The notes under the pieces were generated by a model that was given only the letters and a program-made list of their open reading frames with translations, was not told the DNA's origin and did not search any database. A DNA stretch of 39,850 nucleotides from contig JASGCQ010000015.1 of NCBI GenBank assembly GCA_030054025.1, positions 1-39,850 of the forward strand. The letters are read 5' to 3'. This DNA comes from Phycisphaerales bacterium (GTDB taxonomy: Bacteria > Bacteroidota > Bacteroidia > Chitinophagales > Chitinophagaceae). Positions 26,291 to 35,970 of the stretch are shown here, in pieces. Both the position numbers and the translations under genes were made by a program. The first letter of the stretch is position 1, and every line of letters begins with the position of its first letter.

Positions 26291-26298
26291 TATCTTTG
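26291..26298 (+). promoter_or_regulatory. Putative -7 box for the endo/exonuclease/phosphatase operon
   Basis: TATCTTTG lies 15 bases before the ATG at 26314 and overlaps a TTG at 26296. The nearest TTTG (26273-26276) is only 14 bases upstream, shorter than usual. Confidence 0.5.
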
Positions 26299-26313
26299 AT
26301 TTTTAGATTTAAA

Positions 26314-27369
26314 ATGAAGCACCTCCATTTATTATTGGCTCCTTTATTACTATTATATTCAGGAAATGCTTGTGGGCAGTCAAAACAATATAAAATTGCG
26401 GCGGTAGCGTTTTATAATTTAGAAAATTTTTTTAATCCTGAAGATAATCCTGACACCGACGATGAAGATTTTACTCCCGAAGGTTCTCATCGCTACACCG
26501 AAGCAGTTTTTATGCAAAAAGCAAAAAATATGGCTGAGGTATTGGCACAGTTAGGTACTGACTACAGCGAAGATGGTGCCGCTTTAATAGGGTTGTGTGA
26601 AGTAGAAGATGACAGAGCCTTAAAGGTATTGCTGAGTCAAACACAATTGAAAAAAAGGAAGTATCGCTATATACGCTTTGATGGACCCGATAGGCGTGGA
26701 ATCAATGTTGCTTTGCTCTATAATCCTACTTATTTCAAGATGATTCATGCCAAGCCAATAGCCGTTAATTTACACTATGCCGGAGGGGGTATTACCAGAG
26801 ATGTGTTGGTGGTACAAGGCATTTTGCAAGGTGATACCGTATATGTGTTGGTCAATCATTGGCCTTCACGAAGCGGCGGTGAAGCTGCATCTGCACCCAA
26901 GCGTGCTGCTGCCGCCGAAGTAAATAGGCAAATTGTACAACAAATCTTAACACTAAATAAAAATGCGCGCATCATTGTAATGGGTGATTTGAACGATGAC
27001 CCTATAAGCCCTAGTGTAGCTGATGTTTTGGGTGCTACTGGAGATAGGAATAAAGCACAACATACAACTTTGTACAATCCTTGGCTGTCTTTCTATAAGC
27101 GTGGGATAGGCACTTTGAGCCATAATGATAAATGGAATTTGTTTGATCAAATCATATTATCTCCTGCTTGGTTAAATACTCATACAGGACATTGGCAATA
27201 TTATCAAGCATCAGTATTCAATAAAGATTTTTTGATAACCTCGTTTGGAAAATATCGTGGTTATCCGCACCGCAGTTATAGTGGCAACAAATGGATTAAT
27301 GGTTACAGCGATCACTTCCCCACGATTGTATATCTTATCAAAGATGCTCCACAACAAAGAGAAGAGTGA
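26314..27369 (+). CDS. Secreted endonuclease/exonuclease/phosphatase family protein
   Basis: 351 residues from ATG 26314 (MKHLHLLLAPLLLLYSGNACG, a signal peptide). The frame is open to TTG 26296, but that lies in the promoter box. The EEP fold is shown by AVAFYNLENFFNPEDNPDTD near the N-terminus, LIGLCEVEDDRALKVLL (metal-binding E), VLVNHWPSRSGGEAAS, IIVMGDLNDDPISPS (catalytic D and N), and a final SDHFPTIVYLI with the catalytic SDH. It probably degrades nucleic acid or a phosphodiester outside the cytoplasm; the substrate is unknown. First gene of a three-gene unit. Confidence 0.9.
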   Translation: MKHLHLLLAPLLLLYSGNACGQSKQYKIAAVAFYNLENFFNPEDNPDTDDEDFTPEGSHRYTEAVFMQKAKNMAEVLAQLGTDYSEDGAALIGLCEVEDDRALKVLLSQTQLKKRKYRYIRFDGPDRRGINVALLYNPTYFKMIHAKPIAVNLHYAGGGITRDVLVVQGILQGDTVYVLVNHWPSRSGGEAASAPKRAAAAEVNRQIVQQILTLNKNARIIVMGDLNDDPISPSVADVLGATGDRNKAQHTTLYNPWLSFYKRGIGTLSHNDKWNLFDQIILSPAWLNTHTGHWQYYQASVFNKDFLITSFGKYRGYPHRSYSGNKWINGYSDHFPTIVYLIKDAPQQREE

Positions 27370-27393
27370 CATTATTTTAAACAGCATTTTACA

Positions 27394-28677
27394 ATGAAAA
27401 ATAGATACCCAATTCTACTGATTATTTTCTTCTATGCTTTGAATAGTAAAGCCCAGAATGTACACTATATCAAGCAAAGTATTAGTACCCTTAGTGGTCA
27501 TGGCTTTGGTGGTAGAGGCTATGTAAGTAATAGTCGAGATAAAGCGGCCCGATTTATCTATCGTAATTTTAGCGAAATGGGACTAAAGTCATTTTCAGAC
27601 AATGGGGATTATTTTCAATTATACCAATTTCCTGTGAACATCTTTCCCAATAAGGTGGAATTAAAGTTGGGCAAAAAGCAATTGATACCCGGTGTAGATT
27701 TTTTGGTAGATGCTGCAAGTGTGGGCTACAGAACAAATGGTACAACCAAAATAGAACGCATCAACCTCAACAAAGTAGATGATTCTGCGGAGTGGCAAAA
27801 AGTAAAAGCCCGCTTTAATGCTTTTAATGTGTATCAATTAAGCCATGCAGATTCTTTGTGCAAGCGATTAAAAATTAGAATGAGCAATTTGGTTGAGCAA
27901 TTGCCCAAAGCTTGCTATGTGATACCTCAAAGCAATAAACTAATTTGGACGGTTGCAACAGATACTATCCCTGCTACCGTTTTTTATGTGGCAGATACTT
28001 CATTGCCCAAAGGCAGAAAAGTAGAAGTGAACGTGCAGCATAAATTTGATCCCAAAGCAATAAGTAAAAATGTGATTGCTTATATCCCTGGTAGCGAAGC
28101 ATCGGATAGTTTTTTTGTGTTTACGGCTCACTACGACCATTTGGGCAAAATGGGTATGAATGCCGTATTCCCAGGAGCAAATGACAACGCCAGCGGTACT
28201 GCATTCAATTTAACATTGGCTAAATATTTTGTTGCTCACCCACAAAAATATTCAATCGTATTTATTGCATTTAGTGGTGAGGAAGCGGGTTTGTTAGGCT
28301 CTCGTTATTTTGTTGAACACCCTGTTTTCCCTTTAAAGAAGATTAAATTTTTGGTCAATATTGATTTGATGGGCGATGCAACGGATGGTATTACCGTAGT
28401 TAACGCTGTACAACAAAATTCTTCGTTTAAACTCTTGCAAAAAATAAATTCTGAGAAAAAATACTTGCCTAAGATATTGAGCAGAGATAATGCTCCTAAT
28501 AGTGATCATTATCCTTTTACACAGGCAGATGTGCCGGCAATATTCATTTATGCCAATGGCGGCAAAGGTTATTACCACGATGTATTTGATAAAGCAAAAG
28601 AGCTCTCACTCAATAATATACCTCAAGTATTTCAATTGCTCACTGATTTTATCGCACTAAAATCTAAAGGTGAATAA
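27394..28677 (+). CDS. Secreted M28 family zinc aminopeptidase
   Basis: 427 residues with signal peptide MKNRYPILLIIFFYALNSKAQ. A PA-like or variable region fills the middle, then the M28 metal site: FTAHYDHLG (H and D region), FPGANDNASGTA (bridging D), IAFSGEEAGLLGS (catalytic E pair), VNIDLMGD, and NSDHYPF (final H). The full set of ligands is present, so the enzyme should be active on peptides in the periplasm or outside. It follows the preceding gene by 24 bases and abuts the sirtuin gene. Confidence 0.92.
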   Translation: MKNRYPILLIIFFYALNSKAQNVHYIKQSISTLSGHGFGGRGYVSNSRDKAARFIYRNFSEMGLKSFSDNGDYFQLYQFPVNIFPNKVELKLGKKQLIPGVDFLVDAASVGYRTNGTTKIERINLNKVDDSAEWQKVKARFNAFNVYQLSHADSLCKRLKIRMSNLVEQLPKACYVIPQSNKLIWTVATDTIPATVFYVADTSLPKGRKVEVNVQHKFDPKAISKNVIAYIPGSEASDSFFVFTAHYDHLGKMGMNAVFPGANDNASGTAFNLTLAKYFVAHPQKYSIVFIAFSGEEAGLLGSRYFVEHPVFPLKKIKFLVNIDLMGDATDGITVVNAVQQNSSFKLLQKINSEKKYLPKILSRDNAPNSDHYPFTQADVPAIFIYANGGKGYYHDVFDKAKELSLNNIPQVFQLLTDFIALKSKGE

Positions 28678-29367
28678 ATGAGTAAGAAAAAATTAGTGGT
28701 ACTCACCGGTGCGGGTATTAGTGCGGAGAGTGGTCTTCAAACATTTAGAGATGGCGATGGGCTATGGGAAAATCATCGTATTGAAGATGTCGCTACACCT
28801 GAGGCATGGTATAGAAATCCAGAACAAGTACTTCGATTCTACAATATGCGCAGAGCTGCTTGTAGGGCGGCGCAGCCCAATGCGGCACATCTTGGTTTGG
28901 TAACCTTAGAGCAATATTACGAAGTTGTCATTATCACCCAGAATATTGATGATTTGCACGAGCGTGCGGGTTCTGGCAATGTATTGCATTTGCACGGAGA
29001 GATTACAAAAATGCGTAGCGACCGAAATGATGAACAACTATATCCTTACGATAGGCCGATACAATTAGGTGATACAGCTTCTGACGGAGGTCAGTATCGC
29101 CCACATGTAGTGTGGTTTGGCGAAGCTGTACCCAATATTGAAATTGCTTTTCCTTTAGTGAATGAATGGGCAGACATCGTTGTGTTAATCGGTTCATCAT
29201 TGGCTGTTTATCCTGCAGCAGGATTATTGAGGCATGCCCCTGCTCACATCGCCAAGTATGTGCTAGATAAAAAAATTCCGGAGGTGGGTTATTTAAAGCA
29301 TCTTACCAAGATTGAACAGCCTGCAAGCCAAGGAATTCATGAATTATTGTCGTACCTGATACCTTAG
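28678..29367 (+). CDS. cobB: NAD-dependent protein deacylase, Sir2 family, without zinc cysteines
   Basis: 229 residues, starting directly after the peptidase stop. NAD-binding GAGISAESGLQTFRDGDGLW, TQNIDDLHERAG, catalytic histidine in VLHLHGE, VVWFGEAVP, VLIGSSLAVYPAAGLL. The region between HGE and RPHVVWFGE (about 35 residues) has no cysteine, so the usual four-Cys zinc knuckle is absent. Zinc-free sirtuins of this form occur in Bacteroidota. The A-x-x-R context (NMRRAACRAAQPN) fits the class III desuccinylase/deacylase group better than the classic deacetylases, but the Y-x-x-R pair is not certain. Cytoplasmic, unlike its exported operon mates. Confidence 0.9.
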   Translation: MSKKKLVVLTGAGISAESGLQTFRDGDGLWENHRIEDVATPEAWYRNPEQVLRFYNMRRAACRAAQPNAAHLGLVTLEQYYEVVIITQNIDDLHERAGSGNVLHLHGEITKMRSDRNDEQLYPYDRPIQLGDTASDGGQYRPHVVWFGEAVPNIEIAFPLVNEWADIVVLIGSSLAVYPAAGLLRHAPAHIAKYVLDKKIPEVGYLKHLTKIEQPASQGIHELLSYLIP

Positions 29368-29380
29368 TATTTCTAGAATA

Positions 29381-30322
29381 TTAAAGGTTATCCGTCGCGG
29401 TATCTGATTTGTGAATCTTACCCATCAAAATACTAACATTCAGGTCAAAACCTAGCATGATAATACGCGTGTTGATAGACAACCATACAAAAAAGGCAAT
29501 CAATGAACCGATGGAGCCATAAACCTTATTGTAATTGATGAAATGATTGACTGCATAAAAGAAAATGGCTGAAGAGAGTACACAGATGACGCTAGCAAAA
29601 ACTGCTCCTGCGGATACGAATCGGAAGCGGTGCGTCAAAGATGGACCATAAATGTAAATAAACGAAATCGCACAGAAGATGATGAAAAACAAAAACAGCA
29701 TACTGAACATTTTAACCACCAATAGACTGCCGAAAACTTTTATGATGAGCCCATTGATGGTAGAAGACTGAATGATTAATGCCACAATACTAATGAGTAC
29801 CACACTCATCAGCATAGCTGTCAGTTTAATGGCTGCCCAACGCCGCTGAAAAATATTGCGCGATACATATACCTTTTGATCTCGGTCGAAATAACGCATC
29901 AATCCCATCATGCCATTTGAAGAAAAAAAGAGTGTGAGTACTAAACTGAAAGACAAGAGAGAACGCTGCTCTTTATGCAAAAAATCCTTGATTACAAAGC
30001 TGATACTTTCATAAGTCGCCTTATTGGGTATTATTAACTTTAAGGTGTTTAATATTGTCAACTCTACATTTTTGAGTGGTAAATAGGGTATCAGGGTGAA
30101 TAAGAAAAGCAATGTGGGCCCTAGTGCAGTCAAGAAATTATAAGTAACGGCCGAGCAGCGGTCGCTCAGGTTAATGTTATTCATATTCTCAATAAAAAAA
30201 CGACCAGCATCATAAAGGGATACTCCTTCAAATCCTGGTAAGATAATTCGTTTGCTGAGGGTCTTTGATTTTCGAACCAAAGGCAAATTGAGCAGAAAAT
30301 GTTTGGGCTTCATTTTAACCAT
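29381..30322 (-). CDS. YihY/BrkB family inner-membrane protein
   Basis: 313 residues with about six membrane helices. Family features: DRCSAVTYNFLTALGPTLLFLFTLIPYLP, SSNGMMGLMRYFDRDQKVY resembling the usual A..aLn..y region, RWAAIKLTAMLMSVVLI, IYIYGPSLTHRFRFVSAGAVFAS, and KVYGSIGSLIAFFVWLSINTRIIMLGFDLN. Function is unsettled; it was once wrongly called RNase BN. The start is ATG 30322, with ATG 30313 as a near alternative. It lies downstream of the EGF-like lipoprotein gene but is separated from it by a terminator. Confidence 0.9.
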   Translation of the reverse strand: MVKMKPKHFLLNLPLVRKSKTLSKRIILPGFEGVSLYDAGRFFIENMNNINLSDRCSAVTYNFLTALGPTLLFLFTLIPYLPLKNVELTILNTLKLIIPNKATYESISFVIKDFLHKEQRSLLSFSLVLTLFFSSNGMMGLMRYFDRDQKVYVSRNIFQRRWAAIKLTAMLMSVVLISIVALIIQSSTINGLIIKVFGSLLVVKMFSMLFLFFIIFCAISFIYIYGPSLTHRFRFVSAGAVFASVICVLSSAIFFYAVNHFINYNKVYGSIGSLIAFFVWLSINTRIIMLGFDLNVSILMGKIHKSDTATDNL

Positions 30323-30359
30323 TCGGTATTAATATCTTGTATACTATTTTATAGATGCA

Positions 30360-30395
30360 AAAAAGACGCACAGAACAACAACTGTACGTCTTTTT
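30360..30395 (-). terminator. Rho-independent terminator of the EGF-like lipoprotein gene
   Basis: A 14-bp stem with one mismatch (30360-30373 with 30382-30395) and an 8-base loop lies 18 bases after the stop codon at 30414. On the minus strand it ends in T5 or more. Confidence 0.8.
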
Positions 30396-30413
30396 AAAAA
30401 GAACTTAAGGAGC

Positions 30414-30971
30414 TTATTTATGCCAACTGGCAGCCTGACCAATCACGAAACCAAAATCATTGACATTGTCATTGTCCAAGTAGGTTACTTTATATTTTAA
30501 ACTTAAGCTGCCGTGCAAGCCATAAAAAGTATCATTTTTAAGATAGCCGATACCTTGTACTTTTTTATTTCCAATAGTTTGTTCACTGATGATTATGGTA
30601 TCACCTTTTACTACAGCATTGACACGGCTCAATAATGAATTATTTAAGTTGGTGATTTGTACATCGGCATAGTTGGCACCAGGTAATAATGAATGCTCTA
30701 TAGCTACAACATAATTGCTGCGTGGAGAAATGGTGCCTTGTTCATCTACATTCCATGAGCCAGTATATTTGTCTCTTGTCGTTACTTCGCACATCGAACC
30801 CTCAAATCCTGGAGCGCAAATACATCCCCCGGTTTCAGAATGACAAGCACTAGTATTTTGGCAAGCAACAGTTTTACATTTGTCCCTTTTGCAAGAAGAT
30901 AATGAGATTGTAGAAAATACCGAAACAGCACTTAGGGCAGATAGTAATATAAGTTTAACACTCTTTTTCAT
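30414..30971 (-). CDS. Lipoprotein with an EGF-like domain
   Basis: 185 residues. Signal peptide with lipobox LSSC (acylated C27). Residues 32-61 form an EGF-like module with six cysteines (32, 37, 43, 50, 52, 61) ending CICAPGFEGSMCE, a typical CxC-x-GxxG-xxC end. The rest (about 65-185) is beta-rich, opens YTGSWNVDEQG, and resembles the lipocalin-like or uncharacterised C-terminal parts of Bacteroidota EGF lipoproteins. No enzymatic motif. Probably exposed on the periplasmic or outer face of the envelope. Single gene with its own terminator. Confidence 0.85.
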   Translation of the reverse strand: MKKSVKLILLSALSAVSVFSTISLSSCKRDKCKTVACQNTSACHSETGGCICAPGFEGSMCEVTTRDKYTGSWNVDEQGTISPRSNYVVAIEHSLLPGANYADVQITNLNNSLLSRVNAVVKGDTIIISEQTIGNKKVQGIGYLKNDTFYGLHGSLSLKYKVTYLDNDNVNDFGFVIGQAASWHK

Positions 30972-31058
30972 TTAGCACAAATTGTTTACAAGGCTTAAAA
31001 GTAGAAAATTCTCTTTGAAAAGCAAACTATTGAACAAATTTCTTTCAAAAAATATTTC

Positions 31059-31907
31059 TTAATTGGTTTTTTCTACCTCTCTTTTATAGCTGCGGATGGC
31101 TTTAAATATGGCATAAGCCACTTCACTTTGTCCTTTTTCGCTATTAAGGTATTGCTCTTCAGTTGTATTATTAATAAATCCTATTTCTATCAGAACACCG
31201 GGCATCACACTTCCAGCAAGCACTTCTAATCCTTTTTGTTTCACTCCAAGGTCGCGTCGTCCTTGAGCGGAAAACTCATCTTGAATTTTTTGTGCTAAGG
31301 ATACGCTTTTTTTCAAAAAAACTTGTGCATATTGTGCAATGATAATAGCTGTTTGAGGGTCATTTTCATTCAGCATGCCTGGCTCTTCGGTTACATTATC
31401 ACTGTATTCACTGATAGCGCCTTCTTTTTGTCCTGTTCGGTTCAATCCCAAAACCCAAGTTTCTGTACCGTAGGCTGCCGTTTCGCGGTGATGTATGGTT
31501 TTGTAAATAGGAATCGAATGCTTTCTTCTGCCTTTACCTACTGTTTTAGTACCTACACGTATTTTTTCGTAGGTGCCTGGGCTAGAATTGACATGTATGG
31601 CTACAAATAAGTCTGCATCTGCCTGATTGGCAATTTTATGTCGGTCGGGTAGTGGTATAAAAACATCGGTAGTCCGAGTAAAAATGGGTTTTACAGGGCG
31701 TAGGCTATCGTTAATGAATTTGCCTAATTTTAAAGCAACTCCGAGTGCAATATCTTTTTCGTGCATCATTACGCCACGCGCGCCTGCATCGTGTCCGCCA
31801 TGTCCAGCATCTAAAACGATTTGATTAATTTTTTTGCTTTGAGCATTTGTTGCGAAATGTCCCAATGCGCAAGTTGCTATCAATAAGTATGAAAAGTAAT
31901 GCTTCAT
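31059..31907 (-). CDS. N-acetylmuramoyl-L-alanine amidase (Amidase_3)
   Basis: 282 residues. Signal peptide MKHYFSYLLIATCALGHFATNAQ. Zinc amidase of the AmiC/CwlM fold: IVLDAGHGGHDAGARG (H36), MHEKDIAL (E50), FVAIHVNSSPG (H105), and the catalytic GVLIEIGFINN near the C-terminus. An insertion of some 60 residues after the HVNS motif (GKGRRKHSIP through NENDPQ) is usual in Bacteroidota amidases. It cleaves the stem peptide from glycan in the periplasm during cell separation. Divergent from lptD. Confidence 0.94.
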   Translation of the reverse strand: MKHYFSYLLIATCALGHFATNAQSKKINQIVLDAGHGGHDAGARGVMMHEKDIALGVALKLGKFINDSLRPVKPIFTRTTDVFIPLPDRHKIANQADADLFVAIHVNSSPGTYEKIRVGTKTVGKGRRKHSIPIYKTIHHRETAAYGTETWVLGLNRTGQKEGAISEYSDNVTEEPGMLNENDPQTAIIIAQYAQVFLKKSVSLAQKIQDEFSAQGRRDLGVKQKGLEVLAGSVMPGVLIEIGFINNTTEEQYLNSEKGQSEVAYAIFKAIRSYKREVEKTN

Positions 31908-31936
31908 CTTAAAAGTTCTATAATGTTGTTTTGTAG

Positions 31937-31971
31937 TTTGTATTCTTATCTTTATTAAATAGTTACTTTTG
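31937..31971 (+). promoter_or_regulatory. Bacteroidota-type promoter of lptD
   Basis: TTTG at 31937-31940 and TACTTTTG at 31964-31971 are separated by 23 bases; the ATG follows 14 bases after the -7 box. The spacing is at the upper end of the usual range. Confidence 0.6.
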
Positions 31972-31985
31972 CAGCTATTAATCGT

Positions 31986-34649
31986 ATGTTCGCCAGCAGT
32001 TCAACCATTTCAAAAATATCAGCTATTTATTTATTCCGTTTTTTTACGGCAATTTTTGCATTGCTACCTATTTTTTCTGCTGCGCAAATTAAGCCTAAAA
32101 CTGACTCAATTCTACAGGTTACAAAAATAAATGATACACTCCTAAAAAATACAGGCACTGAAACTTTAAGAAAAGCAGACTCTTCAGGTAGCCCCAATCT
32201 TGCCGATAAACTCGGTATTCGCATATCAAAAGATGCCTTGGAGGATGTAGTAGTGGCCACTGCTACCGACTCTGCTCTAATGGATTTGAAAACAAACAAT
32301 TTTAGTCTGTATGGCGATGCAAAGGTTACTTATGATGGTAGGAAACTCAATGCCGACCAGATAGTGTTCAACCAATCATCTAATATTGCTACAGCCTCCG
32401 AAGTAAAGGATACGAGTGTTAAAAAGTCCACCTCACCTACTTTTGAGCAGGGTTCGGAGAAGTTTACCTACGCCTATTTACAATATAATTTTAAATCTCA
32501 AAGAGCCATTGTACGCAATGCTCGTAGCCAATATGGAGAAGGTTTCGTGCATAGCGAACAAATCAAAAGAAATAATGACAAATCCTTGTATGGGTATAAA
32601 AATGTATATACTACTTGTGCTTTGGATCATCCGCATTTTGGTATTCGTACCAATAGGATTAAAATTATACCCGGGCAGGCTATTGCCACAGGTTCTGCCA
32701 ATATCGAAATAGAAGGAGTACCTACCCCTTTATTTTTACCCTTTGGTTATTTCCCTATCAATAATGAAACACATCGCTCTGGGTTTGTTTTACCTACTTA
32801 TACTACCGAAATCAATCGTGGATTGGGTTTGCTCAAAGGCGGCTATTATTTCTATGTCAACGACTATGTTGATTTGCTCTTGCAAACAGATATCTACACC
32901 AAAGGGAGTGTGGCGGGCTATATGACTAGTAATTACGCCAGCCGATACCGATATAATGGAAGTGTGTTCCTCAGTTATGCACTCAATAAAACGGGTGAAG
33001 ATTTTGACCCTACAGCAAGAAATACAAAAGATTTTGCTTTCAGATGGTCGCATTACAAAGATGCTAAATCCTTGCCTGGTGTTAGTTTTAATGCGAATGT
33101 AAACGTGAATTCAGGCTCTTTTTATACCAACAATAGCTATAATCCTGGCCAAATAACCCAAAATCAATTCAGCTCTAATATTACTTTTTCGAAAAATTGG
33201 GCAGGCAAGCCCTACTCTTTTACAGCAAGTGCTACGCACAACCAGAACATAATTACAAAAGAAGTAATTGTGAATTTGCCTAATATAACATTTAACCTAG
33301 TGCCTCAAAATGTATTTCAGCGTAAAAATCCTGTAGGTGCTGCTCGTTGGTATGAAAAAATTAGTGTGGGCTACACCATGAATACGATGAATAGGCTCAC
33401 TTTTTATGATACAGCCTTTAAGCTGAATGAACTCCAAATGAGCGATTTTAGAAATGGTATGAGCCATGCGATACCGATAACTGCCTACTACAACGTATTG
33501 CGTTTTATCACAGTTAATGTCAATGCTACTTACAATGAATATTGGAATACCCAACAGGTGTATCGAGCATATAACGATTTGTCGCAAGAAGTAGATACAA
33601 CGATTAAAAATGGATTTGCTGCTTCGCGCGATTTTAATACAGGCATTTCCATGAATACTAATATTTATGGTATGAAACTCTTTAAGAAAGGAGCCATTCG
33701 AGGATTTAGGCACAAGCTGAGTCCAAGCATTGGCTTTAATTATCGTCCCGATTTTGCAAAAGACCCGTTTAACTATTATTACCAAGCACGTTTAGATTCC
33801 TCGCAAAAATTAAACCTACTGTCTCCCTACGAGCAGTCCATCATCGGCAGACCACCGAGTGGCAGAAATGGGTCAATCAACTTTGCTTTGAACAATAATT
33901 TGCAAATGAAAGTGCGCAATGGAAAAGATACTACTAAAGGGTTTAAAAATATCCCTTTAATTGACCGCCTCGACTTCAATACTTCGTACAATCTTGCTGC
34001 CGATTCTTTCCAATGGTCTAATTATGTGTTCAGCGCGGCTACTAATATTGCCAATCTTGTCAACATCACTGCCAATGCTTCATTTGACCCTTACCAATGG
34101 GATTATGTAGCCAATCGGCGTACACCACGCACCACGTTGGCTGCGGGCAATGGATGGGCAAGATTATCTGCGGCATCTTTGGGATTCAGTACCTCTTTTC
34201 ATTCCAAACAAAAGACCAACAAGGATGATGATGCCATGAATAAAGAAGATTATAAAAATTTAATGCGCAACAATGCTTATAATAACTATGTTGATTTTAA
34301 TATTCCTTGGACATTGAACTTGAGTTATTCTTTTGGATTGACACGCCAGCCATCGGTGTATTCAAGGTCGGATAGTTCTATCATCAACCAAAACATCATG
34401 GTGAATGGTGATTTTAATATCACTCCTCGTTTGAAGGTGGGCTTCAATACAGGGTATAATATAGTGTTGAAACAAATGGCTTATACCCAAGTTAATATCT
34501 ATCGTGATTTGCATTGTTGGGAAATGCGCCTAGGCTTGGCTCCTTTTGGGCTCAATCGAAATTTCAATTTTACACTTAGTGTAAAGGCACAAGTATTACA
34601 AGATTTGAAATTGACCCGTCGTCGCGATTTCCGCGATGCTGCCAACTAA
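31986..34649 (+). CDS. lptD: LPS-assembly protein LptD (OstA), Bacteroidota type
   Basis: 887 residues. Signal peptide ending in FSAAQ. Residues about 90-170 form the OstA/LptA-like beta-jellyroll (NNFSLYGDAKVTYDGRKLNADQIVFN), followed by IEGVPTPLFLPFGYFPINNETHRSGF, the plug-to-barrel junction of LptD, then a long C-terminal outer-membrane barrel with many alternating strands to the end. It inserts lipopolysaccharide into the outer leaflet with LptE, which is not seen here. Length is normal for the phylum. The gene has its own promoter and is followed by a sugar transporter. Confidence 0.92.
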   Translation: MFASSSTISKISAIYLFRFFTAIFALLPIFSAAQIKPKTDSILQVTKINDTLLKNTGTETLRKADSSGSPNLADKLGIRISKDALEDVVVATATDSALMDLKTNNFSLYGDAKVTYDGRKLNADQIVFNQSSNIATASEVKDTSVKKSTSPTFEQGSEKFTYAYLQYNFKSQRAIVRNARSQYGEGFVHSEQIKRNNDKSLYGYKNVYTTCALDHPHFGIRTNRIKIIPGQAIATGSANIEIEGVPTPLFLPFGYFPINNETHRSGFVLPTYTTEINRGLGLLKGGYYFYVNDYVDLLLQTDIYTKGSVAGYMTSNYASRYRYNGSVFLSYALNKTGEDFDPTARNTKDFAFRWSHYKDAKSLPGVSFNANVNVNSGSFYTNNSYNPGQITQNQFSSNITFSKNWAGKPYSFTASATHNQNIITKEVIVNLPNITFNLVPQNVFQRKNPVGAARWYEKISVGYTMNTMNRLTFYDTAFKLNELQMSDFRNGMSHAIPITAYYNVLRFITVNVNATYNEYWNTQQVYRAYNDLSQEVDTTIKNGFAASRDFNTGISMNTNIYGMKLFKKGAIRGFRHKLSPSIGFNYRPDFAKDPFNYYYQARLDSSQKLNLLSPYEQSIIGRPPSGRNGSINFALNNNLQMKVRNGKDTTKGFKNIPLIDRLDFNTSYNLAADSFQWSNYVFSAATNIANLVNITANASFDPYQWDYVANRRTPRTTLAAGNGWARLSAASLGFSTSFHSKQKTNKDDDAMNKEDYKNLMRNNAYNNYVDFNIPWTLNLSYSFGLTRQPSVYSRSDSSIINQNIMVNGDFNITPRLKVGFNTGYNIVLKQMAYTQVNIYRDLHCWEMRLGLAPFGLNRNFNFTLSVKAQVLQDLKLTRRRDFRDAAN

Positions 34650-34698
34650 TTGTAGTATTGGGATAAATTGTTTTACTTTGTTCGCAATAATACGAATT

Positions 34699-35970
34699 AT
34701 GCAACAAAATAATAATAAACAACATCTTCCCGCACTCATTATCATTGCCTGTCTATTTTTTGTATTCGGATTCATTACTTGGAGCAATAGCCAATTAATT
34801 CCTTATCTCAAAATTGCTTGCGAATTGAGCGATACACAATCGTATCTTGTGGCAACTGCTTTTTTCGCAGCTTATTTTTTTATGGCTATACCATCGGCTA
34901 CTGTATTGCGTAAGACAGGATTTAAGAAAGGTATGTCATTGGGTTTATTGGTCATGGCATTGGGTGCTTTGTTGTTTGTACCCGCTGCACAATCACGCAA
35001 CTTTAATTTATTCCTAACTGGTCTTTTTGTTATTGGTAGTGGATTGGCATTGTTGCAAACGGCGGCTAATCCCTACGCTACAGTGCTTGGCCCCATAGAG
35101 AGTGCAGCCCAACGAATTAGTATCATGGGTATTTGCAACAAGGTTGCTGGCATTATTGCCGTATATGTGTTGGGTAGTATTACACTTAAAAATGCTGATG
35201 AAATCAAAGCTAAATTGTTGACCATTAGCCCCGCCGAAAAAGCAGTAGAGTTGGATGCCTTAGCAAGTCGCGTTATTTTACCTTATATCTTAATTGCAGC
35301 ATCACTTGCAGTATTGGCTTTGATTATTTTTTTAGTGCATTTACCCGAAATAAATGAGGAAGAGCAGCAAGCGGGAGATAATGAGTATTCGATAAACAAA
35401 ACCAGTATTTTTCAGTTTCCACATTTACTATTAGGGGCATTAGCCATCTTTTTTTATGTAGGTGTCGAGGTGATTAGTTATGATACTTTTGCAGGCTTTG
35501 GAGAATACTTGGGTTATCCATTAGCGGAAGCCAAAAGTTTTGCTTCCTATACTGGCTATGGCTTGCTTGCGGGTTATATTGTGGGTATCATTGCCATACC
35601 CAAATTCATCTCCCAACAAAAAGCCCTGACATTTTTTACACTATTAAGCATCGTCTTTGTATTTATAGCTATGTTTAGCAAGGGCGACGTGGCTATTTAT
35701 AGTTTTGCCGTTTTAGGATTTACCAATTCGGTTGTTTGGCCTGCTATTTGGCCCTTAGCCATTAACCATTTGGGGCGTTTTACTAAGATGGGTTCCGCTT
35801 TGCTCATTATGGGTATTGTTGGTGGTGCTATATTGCCACCTCTATACGGTAAGCTTTCTGAAATAATGGGCTCTCGTCAAATGGCTTATGTGCTCATGAT
35901 TCCCTGCTACCTCTACATCTTGTATTTTGCATGGGCAGGTCATAAAATAGGTTTGAAGCTAAAAAAATAA
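34699..35970 (+). CDS. FucP/GluP-type sugar:proton MFS transporter
   Basis: Inner-membrane importer of monosaccharides (fucose, glucose or galactose type). 423 residues from ATG 34699 (MQQNNNKQHLPALIIIA); the longer frame overlaps the end of lptD. Twelve hydrophobic helices. FucP-family signatures: FGFITWSNSQLIPYLK in helix 1, FFAAYFFMAIPSA, GSGLALLQTAANPYATVLG, and FYVGVEVISYDTFAGF in the second half. Substrate is not fixed by sequence. The stop overlaps the ATG of the next gene by one base, so the two are coupled. Confidence 0.92.
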   Translation: MQQNNNKQHLPALIIIACLFFVFGFITWSNSQLIPYLKIACELSDTQSYLVATAFFAAYFFMAIPSATVLRKTGFKKGMSLGLLVMALGALLFVPAAQSRNFNLFLTGLFVIGSGLALLQTAANPYATVLGPIESAAQRISIMGICNKVAGIIAVYVLGSITLKNADEIKAKLLTISPAEKAVELDALASRVILPYILIAASLAVLALIIFLVHLPEINEEEQQAGDNEYSINKTSIFQFPHLLLGALAIFFYVGVEVISYDTFAGFGEYLGYPLAEAKSFASYTGYGLLAGYIVGIIAIPKFISQQKALTFFTLLSIVFVFIAMFSKGDVAIYSFAVLGFTNSVVWPAIWPLAINHLGRFTKMGSALLIMGIVGGAILPPLYGKLSEIMGSRQMAYVLMIPCYLYILYFAWAGHKIGLKLKK

